Part shown: positions 11,797 to 23,564 of the stretch, one piece after another
How the letters are laid out: each line of letters begins with the position of its first letter
How positions within the stretch are numbered: the first letter of the stretch is position 1
Assembly: GCA_032622095.1 (NCBI GenBank)
Contig: CP136062.1
Coordinates: 229,042,578-229,106,577, forward strand
Direction of reading: 5' to 3'
Length of the DNA: 64,000 bases
DNA from: Siphonodentalium dalli
Taxonomy: Eukaryota > Mollusca > Scaphopoda > Gadilida > Siphonodentaliidae
The notes under the pieces: model-generated
The model's database searches: none
What the model saw: the letters and a program-made list of their open reading frames with translations, nothing else
Told to the model about the DNA's origin: nothing
Translations under genes and position numbers: made by a program

Positions 11797-12831
11797 AGCT
11801 CAACTTTACTTTGTAAAGTTTGAGCTATTGCCATGGTTTTGTCGTCCGTCGTGCGTGTGTGCGTCAACAATTTCCTTTAGCACGGGCTACAGGTCGTACC
11901 TTTGGTCGGATCATTATGAAATTTGTCATAGCTGTTGACATTGACCTGTAGATGGGAACGAGTCATTTTGGGTTCATTCGGGAAAAAAACATGGCCGCCA
12001 GCAGCCATCTTGGATTTTACTCTTTGTATGACTAAATCCTTTAGCACGAACTACAGGTCGTACCTTTGGTCCGATCATCATGAAATTTGTCATGAATGTT
12101 AACATTGACATGTAGATGGGAACGAGTAATTTTGGGGTCATTCGGCCCAAAAACATGGCCACCGGCAGCCATCTTAGATTTACCCTTTGCATGACTAAAT
12201 TCTTTGGCACGGCCTACAGGTCGTACCTTTGGTCGGATCATCATAAAATGTGTCATGGATGTTAACAATGACATGTAGATGGGAACGAGTCATGTTGGGG
12301 TCATTCGGCAAAAAAACATGGCCGCCAGCAGTCATTTTGGATTTTACTCTTTGTATGACCAAATCCTTTAGCACGGGCTACAGGTCGTACCTTTAGTCTG
12401 ATCATCATGAAATTTGTCATGGCTGTTGAAATTGGATTGTAGATGGGAACGAGTCATTTTGGGGTCATTCGGACGAAAAACATGACCACCAGCGGCCATC
12501 TTTGATTTCAAAATTCAATCTATTAGCACGGGCTACAGGTCATACTGTTCGTCTCATCATCATGAAATTTGTCATGGATGTTAATAACGAACCAAAGCCG
12601 CTTTGGGTCGTATATAGGCTATATCTGATGTTGTGACGTCACCAATTATTAACTAATACGACGCTCTAATTTTTGAATTTGGGGAGCACTTTTGTCGCAC
12701 AGTAGATCGGTGGGCCTAAAGCATTATTGTCGTAATCGGCTGTCAAGGGGCCAACACAAATCAGTCGATGTGCAACATTCTCCTATTTATATAAAACGTC
12801 ATACAATCATTTATGTGTTTTGTTATTTATA

Positions 12832-12982
12832 AAGTCAGAATACCGAGTTAAAAGACAGAATTCCAAGTTGATAAAGTCAAAATTCCGAATTATAAAGATA
12901 GAATTCCGAGTTTGGAAAGTCAGAATTCCGAGCTTATAAAGTCAGAATTCCGATTTAAAAAGACAGAATTCCGAGTTATAAA
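12832..12982 (+). repeat. GAATTCCGAG satellite, first block
   Basis: Units of roughly 20-22 bases with the core AGAATTCCGAG and a variable AT-rich spacer (TTATAAAGTC or TTAAAAAGAC). About seven units are present. Each contains an EcoRI-type GAATTC palindrome unless mutated to AAATTC. Confidence 0.9.
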
Positions 12983-13504
12983 GGAGAGTGGCTAAAATGC
13001 AAGCTTGGCGCCAAGCTTGGCAGTTTTTAAGGCAGGTGACTAAAAGACAAGCTTGGCGTTTTCAAATTTTTAAAAAGCCTTTTAAACGCTGTTTTCGGGT
13101 GAATTATGCGGGAATAGCACCAGTTAATTACGTATATGGCCCATTTTCGTAAATTAATCAACAATAGTGGCGGTAATGTCCCCGATTGGTTGGTTAATAG
13201 GGGGCGTGGTCACAAAATCAAAACATCGTCTTTTTACGCAGATTTCTTGTCGGTTTTTGGTCGATTTCTCTTTTTAAACATCAGTTGGACTAAGTTTTTT
13301 ATTCGAAACATGTTGAATGGTTATCATTTATCACTCTCATAGTCGAGCTTGGCGGTTTTGAACATTATATACCAAGAATTTTTGACATTTTGATGACCGA
13401 CCACCGAACCGCCAATCTCGAATAAAAAATCTAAATATTAAGCTGAATTTTCGCCGATTTCTCGTTTCTAAAACACGTTCCATCTAGTTTTTATGTAAAA
13501 ACGT

Positions 13505-14460
13505 GTAAAATGATTCAGAATTCCGGGTTAAAAAGACAGTTAAAAAGACAGAATTCCGAGTAAATAAAGTCAAAATTCCGAGTTTATAAAGTCAAAATTC
13601 CGAGTTTATAAAGTCAGAATTCCGAGTTAAAAAGACAGAATTCTTTGTTGATAAAGTCAGAATTGCGAGTTATAAAGTCAGAATTGCGAGTTATAAAGTC
13701 AGAATTCCGAGTTAATAAAGTCAAAATTCCGAGTTAAAAAGACATAATTCCGAGTTTATAAAGTCATAATTCCGAGTTAATAAAGTCAAAATTCCGAGTT
13801 AAAAAGTCAGAATTCCGAGTTAATAAAGTCAAAATTCCGAGTTATAAAGTCAGAATTCCGAGTTAAAAAGACAGAATTCCGAGTTATAAAGTAAGAATTC
13901 CGAGTTATAAAGTCAGAATTCCGAGTTAATAAAGTCAAAATTCCGAGTTAAAAAGACAGAATTCCGAGTTTATAAAGTCAGAATTCCGAGTTATTAAGTC
14001 AGAATTCCGAGTTAAAAAGACAGAATTTCAAATTGATAAAGTCAGAATTCCGAGTCATAAAGTCAGAATTCCGAGTTATAAAGTCAGAATTCCGAGTCAT
14101 AAAGTAAGAATTCCGAGTCTATAAAGTCAAAATTCCGAGTTAATAAAGTCAAAATTCCGAGTTAAAAAGACAGAATTCCGAGTTTATAAAGATAGAATTC
14201 CGAGTTAAAAAGACAGAATTCCGAGTTAAAAAGACAGAATTCCGAGTTATTAAGTCAGAATTCCGAGTTAAAAAGACAGGATTTCAAATTGATAAAGTAA
14301 GAATTCCGAGTTATAAAGTAAGAATTCCGAGTTATAAAGTAAGAATTCCGTGTTTACAAAGTCAAAATTCCGAGTTATAAAGTCAGAATTCCGAGTTAAA
14401 AAGAGAGAATTCCGAGTTAAAAAGAGAGAATTCCGAGGTTATAAAGTCAGAATTCCGTCA
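13505..14460 (+). repeat. GAATTCCGAG satellite, second block
   Basis: About 45 units of the same 20-22 base repeat. Unit variants (GTC versus GAC before AGAATTCC; TTATAAA, TTAATAAA or TTTATAAA spacers) recur in mixed order. A higher-order copy including ACAGAATTTCAAATTGATAA appears near 14020 and 14275. The open frame at 14350-14595 is produced by this array and is not a gene. Confidence 0.9.
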
Positions 14461-16777
14461 ATCAAGACTACGCGGAAGTACGATTGGCCTAATTTTACTC
14501 TAATTACTTTTACTGATAATCAACCCAGGAAATATAAGGCTTATGTAAATTTTATTTGGAGGGAATACCAGGGAATCTATAAACAGATTTTGTGATAAAT
14601 AAAAAACAAACAAATAAAACAAAAAAAAGCCACAGCTACCCTCATGTGAGTGGGTATGCCTTGGTTCGTTAATTACGCTAGCGTATGGTCATATTATTGA
14701 CATGTAGATGGGAACGATTATTTTTGGGGTCATTCAACCAAAAAACATGGCCGCAGCAGCCATCTTGGATTTTACTCTTTGTATGACTAAATCCTTTAGC
14801 ACGGGCTACAGGTCGTACCTTTAGTCTGATCATCATGAAACTTGTCACGGATGTTAATATTGACATGCAGATGGGAACGAGTCATTTTGGGGTCATTCGG
14901 CCAAAAAACATGGCCACCAGCAGCCATCTTGGATTTTACTCTTTGTATGACTAAATCCTTTAGCACGGACTACAGGTCGTACCTTGAGTCTGATCATCAT
15001 GAAATTTTTCATGGCTGTTGAAATTGGAATGCAGATGGGAACGAGTCATTTTGGGGTCATTCGGACAAAAAACATGACCACCAGCGGCCATCTTTTATTT
15101 CAAAATTCAATCCATTAGCACGGGCTACAGGTTGTACTGTTCGTCTGATCATCATGAAATTTGTCATGGATGTAATCATTGACATGTAGATGGGAACGAT
15201 TAATTTTGGGGTCATTCAGCCAAAAAACATGGCCGCAGCAGCCATCTTGGATTTTACTCTTTGTATGACTAAATCCTTTAGCACGGGCTACAGGTCGTAC
15301 CTTTAGTCTGATCATCATGACATGTGTCATGGATGTTAATATTGACATGTAGATGGGAACGATTAATTTTGGGGTCATTCGGTCAAAAAACATGGCCGCT
15401 GACAGCCATCTTAGATTTTACTCTTTGCATGACTAAATCCTTTAGCACGGGCTACAGGTCGTACATTTAGTCAGATCATCATGAAATTTGTCATGGATGT
15501 TAACAATGACATCTAAATGGGAACGAGTAATTTTGGGGTTATTCGGCCAAAAAACATGGCCACCAGCAGCTATCTTGGATTTTACTCTTTGTATGACTAA
15601 ATCCTTTAGCACAGGCTACAGGTCGTACCTTTAGTCTGATCATCATAAAATTTGTCATGGCTGTTGAAATTGGAATATAGATGGGAACGAGTCATTTTGG
15701 GGTCATTCGGACAAAAAACATGGCCGCCAGCGGCCATCTTGGATTCAAAATTCAATCCATTAGCACGGGCTACACGTCGTACTGTTCATCTGATCATCAT
15801 AAAATTTGTCATGGATGTTAATATTGACATGTAGATGGGAACACGTAATTTTGGGGTCATTCGGCCAAAAAACATGGCCGCCAGCAGCCATCTTGGATTT
15901 TACTCTTTGCATGACTAAATCATTTGGCATGGGCTACAGGTCGTACCTTTGGTTAGATCATCATGAAATTTGTCATGGATGTTAACAATGACATCTAAAT
16001 GGGAACAAGTCATTTTGGGGCCATTCGGCCAAAAAACATGGCCACCAGCAGCCATCTTAGATTACGCTTTGTATGACTAAATCCTTTAGCATGGGCTACA
16101 GGTCATACCTTTAGTCTGATCATCATAAAATTTGTCATGACTGTTGAAATTGGAATGTAGATGGGAACGAGTCATTTTGGGGTCATTCGGACAAAAAACA
16201 TGGCCGCCAGCGGCCATCTTGGATTTCAAAATTCAATCCATTAGCACGGGTTACAGGTCGTACTGTTCATCTGATCATCATTACTGTTCATCTGATCATC
16301 ATGAAATTTGTCATGGATGTTAATATTGACATGTAGATAGGAACGAGTAATTTTGGGGTCATTCGGCCAAAAAACATGGCCGCCAGCAGCCATCTTGGAT
16401 TTTACTCTTTGCATGACTAAATCCTTTGGCACCTTTGGTCGGATCATTATGAAATTTGTCTTGACTTTTGACATTGACATGTAGATGGGAACGAGTCATT
16501 TTGGGGTTATTCGGCATTAAAACATGGCTGCCAGTGGCCATCTTGGATTCTACTCTTTGCATGACTAAAGCTATCAAATGTTTTTGAATTGTTGGAAAAC
16601 ATAGCCACCAGCAACCATCTTAGATTTTACTTTTATATACATGTATATATATATCTTCATGTTGATAAACTAGTATTAGACATTCAACTTTCCACATTCC
16701 TATTCACTCCATCGACAGTAACACATTAAATTATTCCCTTTTCAAGTTGAGCTACAGTGTCATTGACACTTTCATTA

Positions 16778-17472
16778 AATGTTTTTTTGGCACAAACAGT
16801 AAACAACAATGAATACAATTAGTGTTTAATGTGTAAAATCATTTGAACGTTCCTCATAAAATACTTAGTGTTGGAAAAATAGAATTACATTGGATTTCAC
16901 ATATTTTTCAAGAAACTGACTCCAAATTTGAACATTTATAATGGGGTGGGTGAAATCACAAAAGGCTATGATCTTGTCACCATATTCTAGTCAAAGGGTT
17001 GTTTTATTCCAATTTGTGTAGATTATTCTTGTATTATAAAAAGTTCAGTACTTTAGTGGAGGTTTATTTAGAACTTTATGAGCATGTTATATAGAACAAC
17101 CTCGAAATAATGACTCACCATTTCACCATCGAGATGCAACAAAAATTATCGTAGCTCTAAATATGAACATCAAAACAGGAAGCAGTATACTCTGTATCAA
17201 AGAATAATGATTGTAGGAGCTGGTGATAGTTTAGTTTTATGCATCAAGGTCCATGTTTTATGAGATTTTGTCAATATGGTTCCCTACCCTAATTTTCAGA
17301 TATTCAAATTTGGTGTCAGTTTCCAGAAAAATGAGTGAAATTCAGACATTCATTGACATATCCAATATAAGGCTATTATTTCAACACTAAAGTGTTTTAG
17401 GAGGAAAGTTCAAATGATTTTACACATTAAACACACATTGTTTTTACTATTTATACACAAAAAACATTTAAA
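16778..17472. mobile_element. Foldback element with ~85-base inverted ends
   Basis: The left end (AATGTTTTTTTGGCACAAAC, then GTGTTTAATGTGTAAAATCA and TTTGAACGTTCCT) is repeated as its reverse complement at about 17388-17472 (AGTTCAAATGATTTTACACA and AAAAAACATTT). The intervening ~520 bases are unique and non-coding. It lies between the end of the A/B copy and the right inverted arm. Confidence 0.75.
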
Positions 17473-18225
17473 AATGGACAAAAACGCCCAAGATGGCATT
17501 GTTATAAAAGAGTCAATTCTCATGATTCATAGGGCCATAATTTTATTTTCTACGCAATGATTTTGGAATTTCCTTCACAGCGTGTTTAACCATGTACTTG
17601 TACACTTAAGTGATTATGAGAAATACAGGGAAAATGGATATATATTTATTGAGTTGTTTGACCTCAAATATGCTATTTCATCACACTGGTTCCTCGCATG
17701 GACCACAGGCAAATTTGGCTGTCCCTACAATGGTGGAACACACATTTTGTTTAAGAATATTTTTGTCCTCTCAATCATAGATGCATAACGAAATCATATT
17801 TTGTGTACAACCTAGAGAGGAAATAACTAAAACAACAAGAAATCCCTTAATTTTTCTTACTTTTTAAAATACGAGACCATAAAAATGGACTTTAACTAAT
17901 TTTGAGACATTTTGGAGGCACATAACTCAAAAAATACTCAACGTATCTGGGAAAGGTTTTCTGTTCTGTAATCAGGGTTGTGTACTCTACAAAATGGATA
18001 TATAAATGGAAGGCTTTGTGAAATAAAGTTTTTTATAAACATTGAGTATAAATTGAGTATTTTATAAAATTATGACAAATTTATATCTCAATTTCGCCTT
18101 TCTTGATTCTTTTTTATTTTGAATATGTTGTTTGTGATGGGGTAACGAACTTATTCCCACTGAGAAACTTTGTGTTGCAATTAGTTTGAGGTGAAACCAT
18201 AAATGCACTGGACTATTATGACTTT
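17458..18225 (+). repeat. Right arm of the large inverted repeat
   Basis: This is the inverted partner of 10640-11796. It contains an open frame of 68 codons at 17582-17788. The left arm has a homologous but degenerate frame on the minus strand, so the ancestral element may once have had a protein there. I recognise no domain in it. The outer end carries AATTAGTTTGAGGTGAAACC and ACTGGACT. Confidence 0.7.
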
Positions 18226-18616
18226 AATAGTATGAATAAGTCAAACGCAAATGGGCATCACATCTACAGAACAATGGCAGCCTCTTGTTATTATTTAGTA
18301 TGAGTATGAATGTAACAAACATGTATGTAGATAGGATTTATTTATTTATTAAACTATGCAACACATTTTCTATCTAAACAAATATTGTTATTCCCTCGAA
18401 GCCCCACACCAAATATGAACCCATTTATTTCTGGAGAAGATTTTTTAAGAATGGAAATAGTTATGTTGCTGGTTACGCCCTATTTGACATGGTGACCCCT
18501 TTTGAACAAATCTATATCCCAGTCAATAGGGACCATAATATGACAACTCACTTCAGTTGCTTGAGACCTATTATTAATAATGCAATTGGCAACAGTGTCG
18601 GCACCTGGGAATTTTG

Positions 18617-18750
18617 GGCCAGCGCGAACACTATACAGTTGTCGCCCGCTGTCGAGGGAGACATTAAGATTTTTCACCCACTCAAGAACGGAATGTCTCC
18701 CAAGGAGCGCAGCTTCGAGGGAGACATTCCGTTCTCGAGCGGGTGACAAA
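18617..18750. mobile_element. Foldback MITE, CAGTTGTCGCCCG family
   Basis: It starts ATACAGTTGTCGCCCG and contains opposed copies of GGAATGTCTCCC and GGGAGACATTCC around a short AGCGCAGCTTCG centre, so a single strand would form a long hairpin. A close relative lies inside the Gypsy element at 56323-56471. The right end is shorter here than in that copy. Overlapping frames on both strands result from the palindrome. Confidence 0.75.
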
Positions 18751-18764
18751 ACAATGCCTATTAA

Positions 18765-19064
18765 CCTCTTTGCTGCTAAATGACGTTATGAAGTCGTGTG
18801 CTGGCCCATTGACATTATTGCCATTTTCCAATGGAAAAATATAACAGAATATCACAAGAACCATAAATCTGATTTAGTTGAAAGGCTATAATCGTGGAAT
18901 TTCGTACATTGTTTGAAACATCGCTAAACAGTTATTCCGATCTATGAATTCCAGTTATGAATAATAGCCTACTTCTAATGTGCTGAAGTGGGTCCATGGA
19001 CCATATAGCACACAGCGTTACTTTTACGTCCATAATAATTACGGACGTCATAGCAGTGAAGAGG
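18765..19064. mobile_element. TTAA-flanked MITE (piggyBac-like)
   Basis: TTAA at 18761-18764 and 19065-19068 flanks inverted ends CCTCTTTGCTGCTAAATGAC and the complement of ACGTCATAGCAGTGAAGAGG. A TTAA target duplication with C-rich termini is the hallmark of piggyBac-superfamily elements. At 300 bases it has no transposase and would be non-autonomous. The superfamily assignment rests only on the termini. Confidence 0.7.
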
Positions 19065-19429
19065 TTAAGAATTGCTATGGAGGGAAAGAGTTACTTCCCT
19101 GAATCCGCCCTTATTTGACCGTGAACAAATCCCAGTCACCCCAAGACCCTCCATACAAAATAATAGTTAAATAACCCCGATGGTTCTTGAGAAGATCTTT
19201 AGAATTTACTATGGAGGGAAACGGGTATATCACTGGCCACCACCCCTTTTTGATCTGGTGACCTCAAACCCAGTCACCAAATATGACTAGATTCTGGCTT
19301 GCGGTTCTGGAGAAGTAGATGTTGACTGACAGACGGTGTATCTGTTATTTTTAGCTGAGCAATGAATAGAATGATAAATAAGAAGGAAGGCAAAAAGGTT
19401 ACAGTAAAGGTCTTGTATTGTTTGCGGAT

Positions 19430-20460
19430 GGATTCAAAATTGAAATTCAAGCTGGCTGCTGGCAGCCATGTTTTACAACATATTTCGGAAATAATCAATG
19501 GCTCAAATATGGAGGACACCCCAAAGATCCATATGAAGATTGGTAATGATTGGATGAGGGATGTGGCCTGTAGGGCGTGCCAAAGGATTTAGTTAGGAAA
19601 AGAATAAAATAAAAAATGGCCACTGGCAACCATGTTTTTCTGAGAATTTTGAAAAAAAATAATGGCTGCCATCTAGAAGTCCCCATGAAGATCCATATAA
19701 AGTTTGGTGATGATCGGACAAGGGATGTGGTTTGTAGTTTGTGCCAAAGGATTTAGTCATGCAAAGAGTAAAATCCAAGATGGCTGCCTGCGGCAATGTT
19801 TTTCATAGAAAAGTTTTCAAATTTGATGGCTACCATCTAGAGGTGATCTTAAACATGCCTGAAAATTTTCAAAACATATCTCCAATAAATGCGGGCTGAG
19901 ACATTGGATTCAAATTTGAAATCCAAGTTGACTGCTGGCGGCCATGTTTTTTATGGAATTTCGGAAATAATCGATGGCTCCCATCTAGAGGTCACCCCGA
20001 AGACCCATATTAGTTTGGTGATGATCGGATGAGGGATGTGGCCTGTAGGGTGTGCCGAAGGATTTAGTCATGCAAAGAGTAATATCCAAGATGGCTGCCG
20101 GTGGCCATGTTTTTCATCGATATTCACTATAATTTGATAGCGCCCATCTAGTTGATTCTAAACATGCCTGTAAATTTTCTAAATATTTCTTCTCCAATGA
20201 ATGCGGGCTACAGAATGTGCCGATGGATTCAAATTTGAAATTCAAAATGGCGGCCGGCAACCATGTTTTTTAAAGAATTTCAGAAAAAATTGATGGCTCC
20301 CATCTAGGGGTCACCCCAACATCCATATGAAATTTGGTGATGATCGGATGAGGGATGCGGCCTGTAGGATATTGTTGTCAAAGGATATTGTTGATGGATG
20401 CACGCACGATGGATGCGAACCCATGGCAATAGCTCAAAATTTACAAAGTAAAGTTGAGCT
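19430..20460 (-). repeat. A/B-family element, divergent subfamily, minus strand
   Basis: The sequence ends CCATGGCAATAGCTCAAAAT followed by AAAGTAAAGTTGAGCT at 20460, the exact reverse complement of the family's left end. Monomers (AAATCCAAGATGGCTGCC, GATTTAGTCATGCAAAGAGT, CATGTTTTTCAT) are diverged and carry the subfamily strings shared with 3480-4150. The opposite terminal module (GTGTCAATGACAC) was not found, so the copy is incomplete. Confidence 0.75.
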
Positions 20461-20959
20461 AAAAACGATGTTTAGAATAAGGCCAAATTGTATATTAAAC
20501 AACCAAGTGAATGGTGTCTTGGAAATGTTCTTAATAACATCTCTATTGATAGCTCAGATATATTTCGCATACAAAGGAATGAAAAACTAGTTTCGAGACA
20601 AAGATTAAAGTTCACTGAAAGTCAATATTTACAAACAACACAAAGGATTAACATGAGAAGTGCTTAATAATTACCATCCCAATTCATTTAGAATATAACA
20701 TGCAGATATTTGTCGCGTATAACTAAATGAAAAAGTACACTAAACGATGTTAAATAACACGTTAAACACCGATATAAACCAACAGCTCAAAGGGTTCATG
20801 TGTGAATTAAATTTCTTATACCATCCTGAAATCCCCATGCAATAAAAAGAAGATAGCATTCCGATTTATGTCAAATTAAAACAAGAGATGGACTGTCGTC
20901 CGGTACATACCCCCTAGTGTGGGCATATCTATAACTTATGACTGCTATACTCGGACAGA
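20461..20959. other. AT-rich spacer, nothing supported
   Basis: No open frame with coding character, no repeat recognised elsewhere in the window and no RNA gene signal was found between the A/B element and the 174-base tandem. Confidence 0.4.
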
Positions 20960-21785
20960 TGGACCCAAAAATCAGCATTTTCATATAAACAAAGATGAAT
21001 AACTCTAGCACAAAAAAACAAAACAGTTGAATGTGCCATTAAATGTCCTCATAGTGGTGAACATCCATACAAAATTTCATTGAGATCCGAGCATTACTGT
21101 TCAAGTTATGACCTGAACAGACATCGGATGGACCAAACAGCCAACATGTCCAGATAAACAAACTTGAATAACTCTAGAATGGAAAAGCCAAAGAGAACAA
21201 TGGAACCCTCTATTGAATGTCCTCATGGTAGTGAACATCCATACCAAATTTCATTGAGATCCCAGCACAACTGTTGAAGTTACGACATGAACAAACACCA
21301 GACAGACCAAAAAGCCAACATTTCCAGATAAACAAAGATGAATAACTCTAGAACGGAAAATCCGAACAAAATGATGGAACCCTCTATTGAATGCCCTAAT
21401 AGTAGTTAACATCCATACCAAATTTCATTGAGATCCGAGCACTACTGTTCATGTTATGACATGAACAGCCACCAGACGGACCAAAAATTCAACATTTCCA
21501 GATAAACAAAGCTGAATAACTCTAGAATGGAAAATCCAAACAAAACGATGGAACCCTCTATTTAATGTCCTCATAGTAGTGAACATCCATACTTAATTTC
21601 ATTGAGATCTGAGCACTATTGTTCAAGTTATGACATGAACAGACATCGGATGGACGTACAGATTGATGGACAGACGGACACACGGCTCGACAGGTGAAAA
21701 ACAGTATACCCCCTTTTTTTAAACGAGAGGCCGATCACGATCGGCAGATGTTAACCCATCCCTTGGCGATAAAAATTTACTATGA
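20960..21785 (+). repeat. 174-base tandem repeat with hairpin tail
   Basis: Four units are anchored by TTTCATTGAGATC at about 21076, 21250, 21424 and 21598, a 174-base spacing. Each contains AACTCTAGAA and TGGAACCCTCTATTGAATG. The block ends with GACAGACGGACACACGG and TATACCCCC. A segment follows with the palindrome GCCGATCACGATCGGC and CAGATGTTAACCCATCCCTT, which recurs at about 31235-31290. It is non-coding. Confidence 0.85.
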
Positions 21786-22165
21786 TCGGAATCATAAATG
21801 AGAGTTTTGGTTTTGAATTATAGAGTATACTGTATGTACAATTATAGACAAATGTACATAACACAAATTATTGGAATGTATGGGTCACAGGCATTTATAT
21901 AAGAGAATGCACTGGTACAGGATATGTAATGCTAAACCACCACACCACAGCCTTGGGTTAAATGTGAAAGGTGTGACCTGAACATGGAATAATATAGCAG
22001 AGCGTCAACAAATCTCAGGAATTGTTTATGTTGAATACTGACCTCTCTATTAAACCAATATTAAACAATTATAATGACCTCAGACCATCTGAAGATATAA
22101 CTCTGCAGCACAGATGTCCAAGTCTACTGCTAATATCATGTGATGTTTATTGTTGAATCTTAGCC
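21786..22165. other. Spacer with fragment of the CCAATGCATTCTC family
   Basis: At about 21895 the string TATATAAGAGAATGCACTGG matches the palindromic arm found in the TTAA element at 40932-41391. Nothing else is recognised. Confidence 0.4.
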
Positions 22166-23564
22166 CACTGTGTATGAACTGTTACATCGGAAATCGTTCT
22201 ATCGTCGGTAGTGTGATTGTTCTTGCCTGATTTGTTACGGTTCCTGATGATTGAAAATAATCATTTTTGTGACAAAATAACGCATAATTATAGATATCTT
22301 GAATATATTAAACTTTCCTGAATGAACAGAGGCCGCAGAAGTGCCGTGTTATCGAAACCCGAACTCTAGACCACAATTAACTCGGTATTAGCGAGTTAAT
22401 GCGTAAATATCAACATGTTACCACTGAAAATCAAGCCACGTGGACGCAATTTCTTTGTTTTTCGTGGCGTGTAAAATATGAAACGCATTCTGATTCTGAA
22501 GACAAACACTGACTATAAAGTGTACCCGTGTTATTCTTTTGTAAAATAGCTGAGAAAGTATCCCGATATGGGTTGATAATTGGGAGCTGTGACCTCGTAA
22601 TCAACACGGGTGCGTGTTACGGTTCTATTTCAAACCGATCATGGCTGTGACGGTTCTGTCCATGAGATTTATTCGAACGATTTCTGCACTTGGGTCCGAA
22701 AATCGTCTTGTGTATCTGACATTTTAAACCAGATAATGACTGTAGCTTATGTAATTTGCATAATAGAACAGGTATATTAAGAAATAACACAATAAATACC
22801 TAATACGGGAGATTAAGTGACATTAATAGGCAGAAATATAATATTGAAAGTCCCGATGAGTATAGTACCATAATCATGCCCGCCTATATAAATGACCAAT
22901 GGTAATATAAATCTACCCTCAGGAGAATATGATATGTTATATTGATTTACTTAATCTGGGCATTATTGAAAGATCCATGTGTGACAATATTTCAATGCCA
23001 GCGCCATCATATTTCCTCCTCTGAAGTCCGCCTGGGGGACATTTACACATGTTTGTCGCGCAGACATGAATATAACTTATGAAATCACATTCAACTGAAT
23101 CATTGATATGTTATGACGTGATTGAGTGGGGGGGGGTTGCTTGGGGAGGGTGTCTATCCCCAACTTTGGTCAAAATGTTCAACAGTTACAAATTTCTTAT
23201 CTTACATTCGATTGGTTTGAAATTTAACACCAACAATATGTTGAAATTGTTTTCTTAATTTGATTTGACAACAATTTAATAGTGGGGATTTTGTCGTTTT
23301 TAGACTAACATTTGCATACTTTCCTACACTTTAAACATGTAATCAACCATATTTGACATATACAAATGGACACCTCTTCTTTAGAGTTGATCCAAAACTC
23401 ATGATGGGTGGACATGAAGTACTAGTAGGGAGCAGGTGTGATCTAGTTTTCTATATCACACGTGAAATTGGACCCGCCCATATTGTTCCCCGAATCAAAG
23501 TAGGCCTACACACCAAATTTGAGTCAGATCGGTCGAGCAGTTTTTCGAGTCTATAACACAAATA

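Larger units (their letters stand above)
12581..14692 (+). mobile_element. TIR element carrying a GAATTCCGAG satellite
   Basis: Inverted ends of about 18 bases are visible: TTAATAACGAACCAAAGCC at 12581 and GCCTTGGTTCGTTAATTA ending at 14675. The element interrupts one monomer of the surrounding A/B array. Inside are two satellite blocks, a unique stretch at about 12983-13504 with an AAGCTTGGCGCCAAGCTTGG palindrome, and a short AT-rich tail. Bases 14676-14692 do not fit either the repeat end or the monomer and may be filler. No transposase is present. Confidence 0.65.
11797..16774 (+). mobile_element. A/B composite element, second copy, internally interrupted
   Basis: It begins AGCTCAACTTTACTTTG after a T run and ends GACACTTTCA at 16774, the same termini as the 6988-9698 copy. 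Monomers fill 11880-12584 and 14693-16640. Between them lies a separate terminal-inverted-repeat element with a GAATTCCGAG satellite. The monomer at the junction is split between GATGTTAATA and TTATTGACATGTAG. A late-body tandem glitch duplicates TACTGTTCATCTGATCATCA at about 16260-16300. No coding function is supported. Confidence 0.8.
18360..19330 (+). repeat. Dispersed 'TTTGACCTGGTGACC' repeat family block
   Basis: Segments of this family (TTATTTGACCTGGTGACC, GAACAAATCTGAATCCCAGT, TACTATGGAGGGAAAGAG, GGTTCTTGAGAAGATGTTTT) also occupy 42990-43830 and 51640-52370. Here the block is interrupted by a foldback (18617-18750) and a TTAA-flanked element (18765-19064). It is non-coding. Confidence 0.65.
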
